NCBI GenBank assembly: GCA_021414085.1
Contig: JAIOPC010000009.1
Location: 62,001 to 126,000, forward strand
Source: Actinomycetes bacterium
Lineage (GTDB): Bacteria; Actinomycetota; Acidimicrobiia; Acidimicrobiales; Ilumatobacteraceae
Reading direction: 5' to 3'
Length of the DNA stretch: 64,000 nucleotides
The position numbers and the translations under genes were made by a program. Shown here one piece after another: positions 16,160-26,197 of the stretch; positions within the stretch are counted from its first letter, which is position 1; the number at the start of each line of letters is the position of its first letter. The notes under the pieces are model-generated. The model was not told the origin of the DNA, ran no database searches, and was given only the letters and a program-made list of their open reading frames with translations.

Positions 16160-17398
16160 TTATTTCCGCTCGAGCAGGAAGGCGATGAGCTGATCGATCT
16201 GGTCTTCGGTGAGGTTCAAGTTGGGCATCCCGCGGGTGAGGCCCCCGGTAGAAGCGACCTGGTCAGGGCTGGCGTAGTTCGGCTTCATCGCTGCTGGATC
16301 GCGCAACCAATCGCGCAACGTTGCTTCAGCGAAGCACACCGGCTTCGTCGCATCGGGCCCGCTGTTCATCCACACGCCTTGTAGGTACAAGCTGCCGAAT
16401 TCTTCGGGGGATGCGTTCCACAGCTGCTCGCGACACGCATCGGTCAGCAGATCGAACGTCCAGCCCGCAATCGCCGTGCGAGTCATCAGGTTGGTCAGGT
16501 TGGGTGCTGCACCGGCAACGACGTACAAGTCCGGCTCGGCCAGCACTGGCGTGCCATCGGCCGCCACGAGACCGTTCACCTGGTGGCACCGGCTGCACTG
16601 GTTGACAAACGTGCCCTCACCCGTGGCGGCCAGCGTGCCCGCTTCAGGCGCGACGTAAGCCGCGAGTTGATTAGTCACCCACGTCTGGAAGTCGGCAGTA
16701 CTGAGCGCGACCGCGGCCTGACGCATACGCGCATGGCTCAACCCGCAGAACTCGGTGCACTGGCCGGTGTAGATGCCCGGCTCGTCGGCTTCCATTCGCA
16801 GAGTTTGTAGGCGGCCAGGCACCGCATCGCGCTTGCCGTTCAGCGCTGGAATCCAGTAGCTGTGAATCACATCGCGACTCGTGATGCGCAAGAGCACCGG
16901 GGTGTCGGCTGGAATGACGAGCTCGCCACTTGTGACGATGGGTTGCGTGATCTCGACTCCTCCGCAGGTGCCGGAGTAGTCGTACTCCCACCACCATTGC
17001 TGGCCGGTCACGTTGATCACGCACTCGTTGGACTTGTCGTCGAGATCGAACACCGCTGCGACCGTCGGAATCGCGACACCGGCGAGAATGACCGCGGGAA
17101 TCACGGTGAGGGTTACTTCCAGCCAGGTCTTGCCGTGTGTTTGCTCGGGCATGTCTTGACCGCGGTCTTTGAACCGAATGATCGAATAGCCGATGACGGC
17201 AAACACGATGAGCCCGACAATGCCAGCCACGTAGAACAGCGGGCGCTGCACGTCGTCGATGGTGCGGGCGTTCGGACCCTTCGGCTGAAACGTGTCTTGC
17301 GGTGCGTCTTGCGCGCAGCCAGCGAACAAGACCGCCGCAGCAAATGCGGCAACGGCCAAGCGGCTCCGTCGTGAATTACTTGGTGTCAGAACGGTCAT
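16160..17398 (-). CDS. ctaC: Cytochrome c oxidase subunit II fused to a cytochrome c domain (caa3 type)
   Basis: About 412 residues from ATG 17398. The N-terminus has a lipoprotein-like signal (AAVLFAGCAQD), then two membrane helices, the GQQWWWEYDY strand, and the binuclear CuA site GQCTEFCGLSHARM. A mono-heme cytochrome c domain follows with CSRCH and a distal Met region near the C-terminus, ending NLTEDQIDQLIAFLLERK. Fusion of the electron-donor cytochrome to subunit II defines caa3 oxidases. It begins 2 bp after the stop of the preceding 377-residue membrane protein gene. Confidence 0.93.
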   Translation of the reverse strand: MTVLTPSNSRRSRLAVAAFAAAVLFAGCAQDAPQDTFQPKGPNARTIDDVQRPLFYVAGIVGLIVFAVIGYSIIRFKDRGQDMPEQTHGKTWLEVTLTVIPAVILAGVAIPTVAAVFDLDDKSNECVINVTGQQWWWEYDYSGTCGGVEITQPIVTSGELVIPADTPVLLRITSRDVIHSYWIPALNGKRDAVPGRLQTLRMEADEPGIYTGQCTEFCGLSHARMRQAAVALSTADFQTWVTNQLAAYVAPEAGTLAATGEGTFVNQCSRCHQVNGLVAADGTPVLAEPDLYVVAGAAPNLTNLMTRTAIAGWTFDLLTDACREQLWNASPEEFGSLYLQGVWMNSGPDATKPVCFAEATLRDWLRDPAAMKPNYASPDQVASTGGLTRGMPNLNLTEDQIDQLIAFLLERK

Positions 17399-17399
17399 G

Positions 17400-18533
17400 T
17401 CAGGGCACCACGATCTGGATGGTTGCGCCGTCAACACCAGGCACGATGAATTCGAGGGGGGTGCTGCTGGCGGCGTTGGTTTTGGGAATCTCGAACCCGA
17501 GGTAAGCGGACTTGCCAGGGTGAACAGCCGTCGTGCACGACACCGCTTCGGGTTGGTCGGGGAACGTGCCAAAGCGGCCGGTGAGGCGCTGCGCCTCGCC
17601 GCTGTCGTTGTGGAAGATGACACCGAGGCGCGCGCTGCGCGGCACGGTGAGCTCGTGATATTCGATACCCGAGTAGCCGTTGATGAGCGCCACGAGATCT
17701 CCATCTTCTTGCAGATAGATGTTGGCGACGACGCTGCTCTTCAGCGACACATCTTGCGACGCATGCTCGTCGACTTCTCCCTCGCCACCCTCCAGACACA
17801 GTGCCTTCTGGCTCGGGTCGTCGATGACGGGGTGCGGGTGAATCGTTCGTTGACCAGAGATGGCCGAGGCGACGCCGACGCCCATCAGCGCGACCGCGCT
17901 GATGGTGCAGATCGCGGCGACAGTTCCCTTGGGTGTCGTCCGACCGCCAGCGAGCAGGAAACCGCCGGTGACCACGAGGGCACCGATGACTACAAAAATC
18001 CAGCGCCCGGCATCGGGGTTGGCGGTCAGCAGCACTCGCGAGAACGCATACACGACCGCACCGGCGCCGATCGTCGCCAGGATCGGGAACTCCAGAGCGT
18101 TCAGCATGCGGCTGCGCACATTGGCGTTGTAGCGATGATCTGCGCTGGCCCGCTCGCTCCAGCCCTGCACCATCCACTCGACGATCGCGGCGAGCAACAC
18201 AACAACTGAGACCTTGAACACCACGGGCTTGCTCACGGCACCGACGATCAAGCCACCGATGCCGACAGCGGCGCCAAGCGGCCACATGCTGCGGCCAACC
18301 GGCGCCTGCGCCGCCGACGAAGTCTGCTCGACACCTTGTTGCATGCTCGGGGTGTTGCCGTCGCGCGTGAAGAAGTTGATACCGGCGAGGAAGGCAAAGA
18401 TGATGACAGCGGTGACGAGGCCGACGGTGCTCATCAGCCCAACAGCGCCGCCCTGCGACGCGGCGAAGACAACGGCGGCGACGACCGACAAAGTCGTGGC
18501 ACCCAAGAACATCTTCGATCCGGTGGTGAACAT
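17400..18533 (-). CDS. Multi-helix membrane protein with C-terminal cupredoxin-like domain, oxidase-associated
   Basis: A 377-residue protein with about seven predicted helices between residues 8 and 230 and an extracytoplasmic C-terminal domain of about 140 residues. That domain has a beta-rich pattern (VVANIYLQEDGDLVALINGY, ELTVPRSARLGVIFHN, KSAYLGFEIP, IQIVVP) suggestive of a cupredoxin fold, but I see no complete copper site. I do not recognise the full-length family. It sits between a degenerate subunit III-like gene and ctaC with 2-10 bp spacing, so it is part of the oxidase operon and may act as a partner of the degenerate subunit I. Confidence 0.6.
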   Translation of the reverse strand: MFTTGSKMFLGATTLSVVAAVVFAASQGGAVGLMSTVGLVTAVIIFAFLAGINFFTRDGNTPSMQQGVEQTSSAAQAPVGRSMWPLGAAVGIGGLIVGAVSKPVVFKVSVVVLLAAIVEWMVQGWSERASADHRYNANVRSRMLNALEFPILATIGAGAVVYAFSRVLLTANPDAGRWIFVVIGALVVTGGFLLAGGRTTPKGTVAAICTISAVALMGVGVASAISGQRTIHPHPVIDDPSQKALCLEGGEGEVDEHASQDVSLKSSVVANIYLQEDGDLVALINGYSGIEYHELTVPRSARLGVIFHNDSGEAQRLTGRFGTFPDQPEAVSCTTAVHPGKSAYLGFEIPKTNAASSTPLEFIVPGVDGATIQIVVP

Positions 18534-18543
18534 CAGTTCTCCG

Positions 18544-19122
18544 TTACTTCGTCACGTAGATCACGAACCACAACATCGCGAAGGCGAAGCTGAGGAAGTA
18601 CCAATACAGGGCGTGCGCAGTCACAACCTCGCGATCGGTGGTGCGACCACCGAGGTAGCGGAAGGCAGTGATGGCGCTGAACAGCGCTCCGGCAACCAGC
18701 AAGGCAACCATCGCGCCGGTGAGAGCGTAGAACATCGTGTTGAACGAGCCACCAACTGCCGGCACATGCATGCGTTCGTAGATGTTGACCTGCGCGTTGA
18801 TCATCGCCACGGCAAGCAGTGCAACCAGCCAGAGCGCGACACCGGCGTGCACTCGATCGCCGCGCTTCGCCGAGTACACAGCCCACTGAGCGAAGATCGC
18901 GATTGGCAACATCGCGCACAGCATCACGTTGGCGGGCACCATCGGAACGCTGACGCCTTCCGGCAGCCAGCGCCCGCTCGCCGACAGCGACTGGTCGCGT
19001 AGGCGCAGATACAGAGCGAACATGCCGCCGAACAGCGCGGCCAACGCCGCACAGGTGACGGCGGTGCCGACCAGCACTTGCCGGCGTGGCGCCGGGGCGG
19101 GGGCAGCGGGGAGTGCGTGCAT
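18544..19122 (-). CDS. Degenerate subunit III-like heme-copper oxidase protein
   Basis: A 192-residue protein with five or so predicted helices that follows the layout of oxidase subunit III: a first helix ending in FGGMFALYLRLRD and a final one, ALYWYFLSFAFAMLWFVIYV. Compared with the canonical CtaE encoded at 13564-14160, WHFVD has become WYFLS, GSECLL has become TCAALA, and FHGVHV is absent. The conserved acidic and histidine residues are therefore lost. Its stop is 10 bp from the 377-residue gene and its start overlaps the degenerate subunit I gene by one base. It probably forms a complex with that protein. Confidence 0.7.
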   Translation of the reverse strand: MHALPAAPAPAPRRQVLVGTAVTCAALAALFGGMFALYLRLRDQSLSASGRWLPEGVSVPMVPANVMLCAMLPIAIFAQWAVYSAKRGDRVHAGVALWLVALLAVAMINAQVNIYERMHVPAVGGSFNTMFYALTGAMVALLVAGALFSAITAFRYLGGRTTDREVVTAHALYWYFLSFAFAMLWFVIYVTK

Positions 19123-20768
19123 CAGCTACTGCTCCGTTCGGCGACGCGCAGGTCGAGCAACGGCTCGGCCGACGAAACGATATGTACGACCGGAAAGTTG
19201 TCGGCTGGCGCTGGCGACGCAGCCGCCCATTCCAACGTCTGGCCATTCCAGGGGTCAATCGCGGCGTTTGCTTCGCCGCGCAACGCCCGCACCGCGACGG
19301 CCACGAACGCCAGCACGGCAAGAGCCACCAGCCCCAACCCGACCGCGCTGAGCGTATTCCAGAGACTTGGGTTGCCGCCGTAGGCGAAGTTGACGACCGC
19401 GTTGGAGTTGGCGCTCAGCGCCGGGAACACCGCGCTCGGCTGATCGGCGAAACCAGCAACGAGGAGCGGCAACGAGGCCAGTTCGGCACCGAGGAAGGTG
19501 AGTACGGCCAACTCGAGCATCGGCCTGGTTGGCATTTCGCGCCCCCACCACTTGGGGCCCCAGTACACGACAGCACCCATGGCGGCGAGCACACCAGCGA
19601 AGACAACGGCGAGCCAGTTGCCTTCCTCAAAAGTGGTGCCCGCGAGCTCGGCATCGCCGACATGCAGCAACGCGCTGGCTGCGGCCGCCGACAAGGCAAG
19701 TAGTGCCGCAAGGAAAGCAAAGACAAGCGGCGATTGCAGCTTCGGTCGCGTCGCAAGATTCTTGGCAACAAGCGCGAACGCGACGAAGGCACCGAGCAGC
19801 GGCAAGCCGTGGACTAAGGCGAACGGCACCAAGTCGGCGAGCTTGTCGCCAAGGTTCAGCGCGGAGAAGGCCGGGCGCAGGGTGACCGGGGCCTGAACCA
19901 CCGTCGCCAACACAGCGATTCCGGCAAGGCCGATTGCGCCGAACAACACACCTCGCGGGCGCAAGCGCTGACCGGTGGCAGTAGCCACCGTCTCAGCGAA
20001 GAACCCGAACACCGGAATCACGAACAACAAGGTCGTTGGCTGGCTGAAACCGAAGCCGACCCAATCGTTGATCGCTTGGCTGCCGCTGAGCAGGTTGTCG
20101 GGCGACGGGTACCGATACGCAAGCCAGGAGAACAACAGATCACCGGCGACAACTGGTAGCGCGATGAGAAGTGCGAGCGACGCGATGAGCACCGACCACG
20201 AGAAGAAGGGGATGCGGCGCATGTTCATGCCCGGCGCACGAGTGGTGAGAACGCTGGTGGCAAGACACACGACGCCGGCAACGAGGCCGGCAATCACGAG
20301 CAGCGCCGACAAGTTGAACAGTTCGACGAAACGAGTGTTGCCACCGTTGGGGCCACCGTTGTTGATGATCGAGTAAATGGCCAGTGCTGCACCGACCAAC
20401 CACAACCAGAAACCGGCTGCGGCTACTCGCGGGAACGCGAGCGACCGAGCACCCAGTTGCAGCGGCACGACGGCCAAAGCGATACCGATCATCAGCGGCG
20501 CAAGACCGAGATAGGTGAAGCCGAAACGCTCGACAGCAAACAACTGTGAAAGCGCGTTGATCTCGAACAGCTCACTAGTTGCGGAAGTGCGTTCGACTCC
20601 GAGCAGCACGGCCACAACCGCGGCACCGAGGAACGCGAGCGCGCCACCAACGATGTAGAGGCGACCGATTCGCTTGTGGTCGGTGGTGGTCAGCCACTCA
20701 GCAACGCACGCGAGACCAGTCCCCGCGGATGGGGCGTTACTCGCGGTGGTGTCGATGGTGGTCGTCAT
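19122..20768 (-). CDS. Subunit I-like heme-copper oxidase paralogue lacking heme and copper ligands
   Basis: A 548-residue polytopic membrane protein clearly related to CtaD: TTTDHKRIGRLYIVGG at the start, VPLQLGARSLAFPRVAAAGFW, TTRAPGMNMRRIPFFSW and the C-terminal DPWNGQTLEWAAASP all align with the canonical subunit encoded at 14153-16147. Yet the helix II MHATTM site reads VERFGFTYLG, HPEVY reads SQPTTL, the HH pair of helix VII is VQAPVTL, and the HFHY site is absent (EEGNWLAVVF). No heme or CuB ligand set remains, so it cannot be a terminal oxidase. It opens the oxidase operon downstream of ctaB. A structural, assembly or electron-transfer role is inference. Confidence 0.8.
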   Translation of the reverse strand: MTTTIDTTASNAPSAGTGLACVAEWLTTTDHKRIGRLYIVGGALAFLGAAVVAVLLGVERTSATSELFEINALSQLFAVERFGFTYLGLAPLMIGIALAVVPLQLGARSLAFPRVAAAGFWLWLVGAALAIYSIINNGGPNGGNTRFVELFNLSALLVIAGLVAGVVCLATSVLTTRAPGMNMRRIPFFSWSVLIASLALLIALPVVAGDLLFSWLAYRYPSPDNLLSGSQAINDWVGFGFSQPTTLLFVIPVFGFFAETVATATGQRLRPRGVLFGAIGLAGIAVLATVVQAPVTLRPAFSALNLGDKLADLVPFALVHGLPLLGAFVAFALVAKNLATRPKLQSPLVFAFLAALLALSAAAASALLHVGDAELAGTTFEEGNWLAVVFAGVLAAMGAVVYWGPKWWGREMPTRPMLELAVLTFLGAELASLPLLVAGFADQPSAVFPALSANSNAVVNFAYGGNPSLWNTLSAVGLGLVALAVLAFVAVAVRALRGEANAAIDPWNGQTLEWAAASPAPADNFPVVHIVSSAEPLLDLRVAERSSS

Positions 20769-20863
20769 AAGGCGAAAGACTCATTTCGTGCGGGGACGCG
20801 CGACAGGTCTGACATTACCCTGCAAGCCTCCGCGGAACGGAAATCCTCAACGTGACCAGCGGA

Positions 20864-21802
20864 TCAGCGGATCAGCACGTCGGCGGTCATCGCGCCGAAC
20901 AAGAGGGTGACGTAGGTGATGCTGTACCCAAAAACGCGCATTGAGCGTGCCGCGGTCGGATTGCGCCCAAGATCGATTGTCCCCCACAGGAAAAGTGCCC
21001 CCAGGACAACCGCGGCGATGCCGTACAGCATGCCGAGCTCGGCAACCGGCCAAAGGGCGAGGGTGCCGGCCACCATCAACGCCGTGTACCGCACCATTTT
21101 GGTCACGGTTACCTGCAAAGAAGCCACGGCCGGCAACATCGGCACGTTGGCCGCGCGGTAGTCGTCGGCGTAACGAATAGCCAACGCCCAGAAGTGTGGT
21201 GGGGTCCACAGAAACATGACGACGAACAACAAGATGGGCGACCAGGTCACGTTGTTTTGAACCGCTGCCCAGCCGACGAGCACCGGAACAGCGCCAGCCG
21301 CGCCACCAATGACGATGTTCTGAGTGCTCGTACGTTTCAGCCACAGCGTGTACACGAACACGTAGAACAGCGTCGCCGAGAGCGCCAAGACTGCTGCGAG
21401 AAGGTTCGCCCAGCGCCACAGGACCGCGAACGCAATGGCCTCCAGGGTCAGTGCGAAGACCAGCGCTTCCCGAGGTTGCACCAATCCGGTCACAAGCGGC
21501 CGGCCTTGTGTGCGTGGCATCAGCGCATCGATGTCGCGGTCGACCACCATGTTGATGGCGTTGGCCCCTCCAGCGGCGAGCGTGCCGCCGAGCAGGGTGA
21601 CCAGCACCAGCGACGTGCGCGGCCACTCGCCAGCGGCCAGCACCATCGTGGGCACGGTGGTGATCAGCAACAGTTCAATGATGCGCGGCTTGGTGAGCGC
21701 GATGAAACCACCGACGCGAGACGTGGGCGTTCGGCGCGAGCCGTGCGCGACCCCACCCGGCGCCAAACGGGAGGGAACGAGTGGGCGCGATCCGACAGCC
21801 AT
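20864..21802 (-). CDS. ctaB: Heme O synthase (protoheme IX farnesyltransferase)
   Basis: A 312-residue UbiA-family prenyltransferase. The two Asp-rich sites are visible: [22 protein letters not shown] and the loop [30 protein letters not shown] is the conserved first helix. It farnesylates heme B, the first step to heme A for the oxidase encoded downstream. Nine helices are predicted. It begins at ATG 21802, divergent from clpS with about 32 bp between starts, and is followed after 95 bp by the degenerate subunit I gene. Confidence 0.95.
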   Translation of the reverse strand: MAVGSRPLVPSRLAPGGVAHGSRRTPTSRVGGFIALTKPRIIELLLITTVPTMVLAAGEWPRTSLVLVTLLGGTLAAGGANAINMVVDRDIDALMPRTQGRPLVTGLVQPREALVFALTLEAIAFAVLWRWANLLAAVLALSATLFYVFVYTLWLKRTSTQNIVIGGAAGAVPVLVGWAAVQNNVTWSPILLFVVMFLWTPPHFWALAIRYADDYRAANVPMLPAVASLQVTVTKMVRYTALMVAGTLALWPVAELGMLYGIAAVVLGALFLWGTIDLGRNPTAARSMRVFGYSITYVTLLFGAMTADVLIR

Positions 21803-21834
21803 GGGTCGCCATCGTACGGGTACCTTGTGAGGTA

Positions 21835-22140
21835 ATGCCCACCGTTGCCCCTGTCGTTGCTCCTACCGAGGTCGACCAGCCCGACATTGCGGAGAACATC
21901 TCCGCTGATCGACCTTGGATCGTGTTGGTCTGGAACGACCCAATCAACTTGATGAGCTACGTCACCTTCGTGTTCCAAAAGGTGTTTGGGTACAGCCTGG
22001 AAAAGGCCACCGAGTTGATGCTCGACGTGCACCACAAAGGCCGCGCTGTGGTCAGCAGCGGCGCTCGCGAGAAGGCCGAAATCGATGTGTTCAAGCTGCA
22101 CGAACACGGCTTGTGGGCCACCATGCAGCAGGACACTTGA
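21835..22140 (+). CDS. clpS: ClpS, adaptor of the Clp protease
   Basis: A 101-residue protein from ATG 21835, preceded by a GTGAGG stretch. The core [26 protein letters not shown], then [18 protein letters not shown] matches ClpS, which presents N-degron substrates (N-terminal Leu, Phe, Trp, Tyr) to ClpA/ClpC. The NDxxN/H binding-pocket motif is intact. An Aat transferase, which makes such N-degrons, is encoded at 62883-63530, and a DUF2017 protein commonly found beside actinobacterial clpS is encoded separately at 61461-61961. Confidence 0.92.
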   Translation: MPTVAPVVAPTEVDQPDIAENISADRPWIVLVWNDPINLMSYVTFVFQKVFGYSLEKATELMLDVHHKGRAVVSSGAREKAEIDVFKLHEHGLWATMQQDT

Positions 22141-22159
22141 TGTTGCGGGACACGTAAAC

Positions 22160-22597
22160 GTGCCCGCCGCGGCGCAGGAACCAGTGGACGGGTTTTACGT
22201 CACCGACCGTGGCCACCGCCTCGCTGTCGCCGCCGTCAGTTGGTCGGCCACCCGCAGCGGAGGCCCCGGCGGCCAGCATGCCAACACCACCGACTCGGCA
22301 GTCACCATCACGATCGACGTCGCGGCGACCGGGTTGTCGCCCATCGTGACCGAGCGCGTGATGGCCGTGCTGGGGGCAACCGTCGTCGCGACGTCAGCGC
22401 GGTCGCGATCGCAGTGGCGTAACCGACAATTGGCGTGGACCGAAGCACTCGCGCGCTTCGATGAAGCTGCTGCTCCGCCACAGCCGCCGCGCGCCCGAAC
22501 GCGCCCAAGTCGCGGAGCCCGCGAGACTCGCTTACGCGACAAGCGAGCGGTCGCCGAGCGCAAACGCGAGCGTCAACGTCCCGATCGGGATGGCTAG
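22160..22597 (+). CDS. arfB: ArfB-type ribosome rescue hydrolase (GGQ domain)
   Basis: About 145 residues from a GTG at 22160. The catalytic loop of class I release factors is present (SGGPGGQHANTTDSAV), which triggers hydrolysis of peptidyl-tRNA, followed by a strongly basic C-terminal tail (RGARETRLRDKRAVAERKR) that enters the empty mRNA channel. No stop-codon recognition domain is present, which distinguishes it from RF1/RF2. It lies 19 bp downstream of clpS on the same strand, so both may belong to one transcript. Confidence 0.88.
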   Translation: MPAAAQEPVDGFYVTDRGHRLAVAAVSWSATRSGGPGGQHANTTDSAVTITIDVAATGLSPIVTERVMAVLGATVVATSARSRSQWRNRQLAWTEALARFDEAAAPPQPPRARTRPSRGARETRLRDKRAVAERKRERQRPDRDG

Positions 22598-22669
22598 CCA
22601 GCACCACTCTTCAAGGGTTCGTCAATAGGTCTCGCAGGCGGCGAAGAGCTGAACGCTAAGAGTAGTTGA

Positions 22670-22700
22670 TTGACACTCTACGTGAGATCGGTGATACCAT
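22670..22700 (+). promoter_or_regulatory. Probable sigma-70-type promoter of the FtsH-like gene
   Basis: TTGACA at 22670-22675 is a perfect -35 hexamer. GATACC (17-bp spacing) or TACCAT at 22695-22700 (19-bp spacing) serve as -10 candidates. The start codon of the FtsH-like gene is at 22728. Confidence 0.55.
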
Positions 22701-22727
22701 GCCCGCAACACAGGGGGATCGGCGAGG

Positions 22728-24254
22728 ATGAACGAGGCACAACTGGAACTGGCGATCCCCTTAGTCGTCGCCGCAATGCTGGCGATCACTGCATATGTGG
22801 CGATCGGTCGTTCACCGCACACCGTTGTGCGCGCGGATGATCTGCCGGTGCGACTGAGCGACGTGGTCGGCGCGTCGACCACCAAACGCGAGGTCGTCGA
22901 CACGCTGAGATTGTTCCTGAATCACGTCACCTTCCGACAACAAATGGGTGGGTCGGCGCGCCGCGGTGTTCTACTGGAAGGCCCTCCCGGCACGGGAAAG
23001 ACGTTCATCGCGAAGGCTTTGGCGGCTGAAGCTGGCGTGCCGTTCTTGTCAGTGTCGGCAAACGCCTTTGAGTCGATGTTCGTCGGGCAGACAAACCGGA
23101 AATTGCGCAACTACTTCAAGGCCTTGCGTCGCGCCGCACGATCCAAAGGTGGCGCCATCGGCTTCATCGATGAGTTCGACGCGATCGGTGCTGCACGTGG
23201 TCGCGACGGTGCCGCAGGAGTCGTCTTCGAGCTTCTCGTCCAACTACAGAGCTTCGGTGCGCCGTCTCCGCGGCGCAAACTCATTGGTGGCATCGCGCAT
23301 CACCTCAATCGAGTCTTGCCGGGCAAACTTGCGCTGCGACGTCCCGCCGCGAACGAAGCCAACGTCTTGGTGATCGCGGCAACCAACCGCGCCGCGGATC
23401 TCGACCCGGCGCTGATGCGACCCGGACGCTTCGATCGCACCATTCACTTCGACCTGCCACCGCGCAACGACCGGTTGGAAATCGCCGAGTACTACCTGGC
23501 CCGCAAGAGCCACGAGTTGTCGGTCTCGGCGGCACTGGTCGCGGATCTGACTGCCGGCTATACCCCCGTGCGCATTGAGCGACTGCTCGACGAAGCGCTC
23601 ATCGTCGCCTTACGCGAAGGGCGCGTGTCGATGCGCTACCACGACGTCATCGCTGCGCAGCTGATCACCGAAGTCGGCCTCGCTCAGGAAGTCGGCTATC
23701 ACCCCGACGAGCGCCGGCGGGTGGCCATCCATGAGGCTGGTCATGCGCTGACGGCCGCGCTCGCCGGCCGCGATGTAAAGCTGGCGAGCATCTTGCGGCG
23801 CTCCGGAGCAATCGGCCTCGTGGCTCACGACGAAGTCGACGAGCGGTATCTGCAAACACCGAGCGAGGCACGCGACGTGATGATGGTGGCACTCGCCGGT
23901 CGTGCCGCTGAGATCCAAGAGTTCGGGGAAGCCTCCAGCGGTGTGGCCAACGACTTGCACGTAGCAACAACCATCGCGGCTGAGTTGGTTGGGATGCTCG
24001 GCTCCAGCGACAGCTTGCTCAGTCTGGATGCTGCTCAGAACTCCACTGGCGGCAACCTGGTGGCGAAGGTGTTCCAGGACACGACGGCGCGGGCCAAAGC
24101 CGACGAGCTGATGAACGCTGCCGCCGACCGCGCGGCGTGCGCCGTGCTGGAACATCGCAGGGCGCTACTGGCCCTGGCTGACGCGCTGGTGGAACAGGAC
24201 GAGCTGAGCGGCGACGAGGTGCACATCATCGTCGCGGGAGCCCTCACCACCTAA
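22728..24254 (+). CDS. FtsH-like membrane AAA metalloprotease, short and divergent
   Basis: A 508-residue protein with a single N-terminal helix (residues 9-26), an AAA domain and an M41 peptidase domain. Walker A GPPGTGKT is at 85-92, Walker B GFIDEFDA at about 145-152, the second region of homology ATNRAADLDPALMRPGRFDR around 218-237, and the zinc site HEAGH at 335-339 with a later VANDL Asp. Differences from standard FtsH are the lack of the periplasmic domain and second helix, and an insertion of about 30 residues between Walker B and the second region of homology (roughly 176-210). It probably degrades membrane proteins; a specialised paralogue is likely because essential FtsH is usually longer. 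Confidence 0.85.
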   Translation: MNEAQLELAIPLVVAAMLAITAYVAIGRSPHTVVRADDLPVRLSDVVGASTTKREVVDTLRLFLNHVTFRQQMGGSARRGVLLEGPPGTGKTFIAKALAAEAGVPFLSVSANAFESMFVGQTNRKLRNYFKALRRAARSKGGAIGFIDEFDAIGAARGRDGAAGVVFELLVQLQSFGAPSPRRKLIGGIAHHLNRVLPGKLALRRPAANEANVLVIAATNRAADLDPALMRPGRFDRTIHFDLPPRNDRLEIAEYYLARKSHELSVSAALVADLTAGYTPVRIERLLDEALIVALREGRVSMRYHDVIAAQLITEVGLAQEVGYHPDERRRVAIHEAGHALTAALAGRDVKLASILRRSGAIGLVAHDEVDERYLQTPSEARDVMMVALAGRAAEIQEFGEASSGVANDLHVATTIAAELVGMLGSSDSLLSLDAAQNSTGGNLVAKVFQDTTARAKADELMNAAADRAACAVLEHRRALLALADALVEQDELSGDEVHIIVAGALTT

Positions 24255-24281
24255 GCGGCAAAGCCGCCCGAAGAGCTCGGG
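24255..24281. terminator. Short hairpins between convergent genes
   Basis: GCGGC-AAA-GCCGC (24255-24267) directly follows the stop of the FtsH-like gene, and CCCGA-AGAGC-TCGGG (24267-24281) abuts the stop of the convergent anti-sigma-like gene. Both are short and lack a U-tract, so termination is plausible but weakly supported. Confidence 0.35.
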
Positions 24282-25474
<1,193 letters not shown>

Positions 25475-25478
<4 letters not shown>

Positions 25479-26104
25479 GACGTATAGATCGCCGGTTCCT
25501 GCCTTGGAATTACAGGTCGTATGGAGTTTTCGCTAGCGACAGCCGATTCGAGCACCGTCGCCAGGCGGCGTAGGGCACGATGTTGCGTGACGCGCACCCA
25601 GTTTGGGGATCGTCCCATGACTTCCGCGACGTGCAACACATCGAGCTCACCCAACACGCGCAACATCAATAGTTCAGCGTGTTCGTCCGGAAGCGTCGCC
25701 GTCATCAGGTCGACAGCGTCTTGTCCGGAGAGCCTTTCGATCACTTCCCGGGCCGTGTCGTTGGGGCCAACAAGAGCGTGGAAGAACTCGCTTTCGGTGA
25801 CGGCTACCGGTCGACGACCCGCGGAGCGGCGGTAATCGGCCGCTCGTCGACGGGCAATCGTGAAAGCCAACGCCCTCAGGCCTGTCAGATCGCCTTCGAA
25901 ACCGCTCATGCCGCGCGCCAAGGCCAACCAGACATCGCCGGCCAAGTCGTCGGCCGCGCCTGGCTCGAGACCACGCAGGAAGCGCAACAATCGGGGCTGC
26001 AGGTCAATGAAGAGCTGCTCGACCGCCCATTCCTCGCCGAGCTTGGCCGCGCCAAGGACGTCGGGAAATGACGCCGGATCGAGAGGGCCGCGGACAGAGG
26101 ACAT
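25475..26104 (-). CDS. ECF-type RNA polymerase sigma factor
   Basis: About 209 residues from ATG 26104. Sigma region 2 is visible in EEWAVEQLFIDLQPRLLRFLR and ADDLAGDVWLALARGM, and region 4 in LPDEHAELLMLRVLGELDVLHVAEVMGRSPNWVRVTQHRALRRL, a helix-turn-helix binding the -35 box. The longer open frame upstream is out of line with the family and overlaps the promoter region of the divergent acetyltransferase, so it was not used. It is coupled to a membrane protein gene that probably encodes its regulator. Confidence 0.85.
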
Positions 26105-26197
26105 GCGAACTGCTATCGGCCGCGGAACGTCAATGATCAAGCCCGAATCTTGAAATTGAGGCTGGCCAGAGACGGCCCGGTGCCTATCGTCGCCGCC

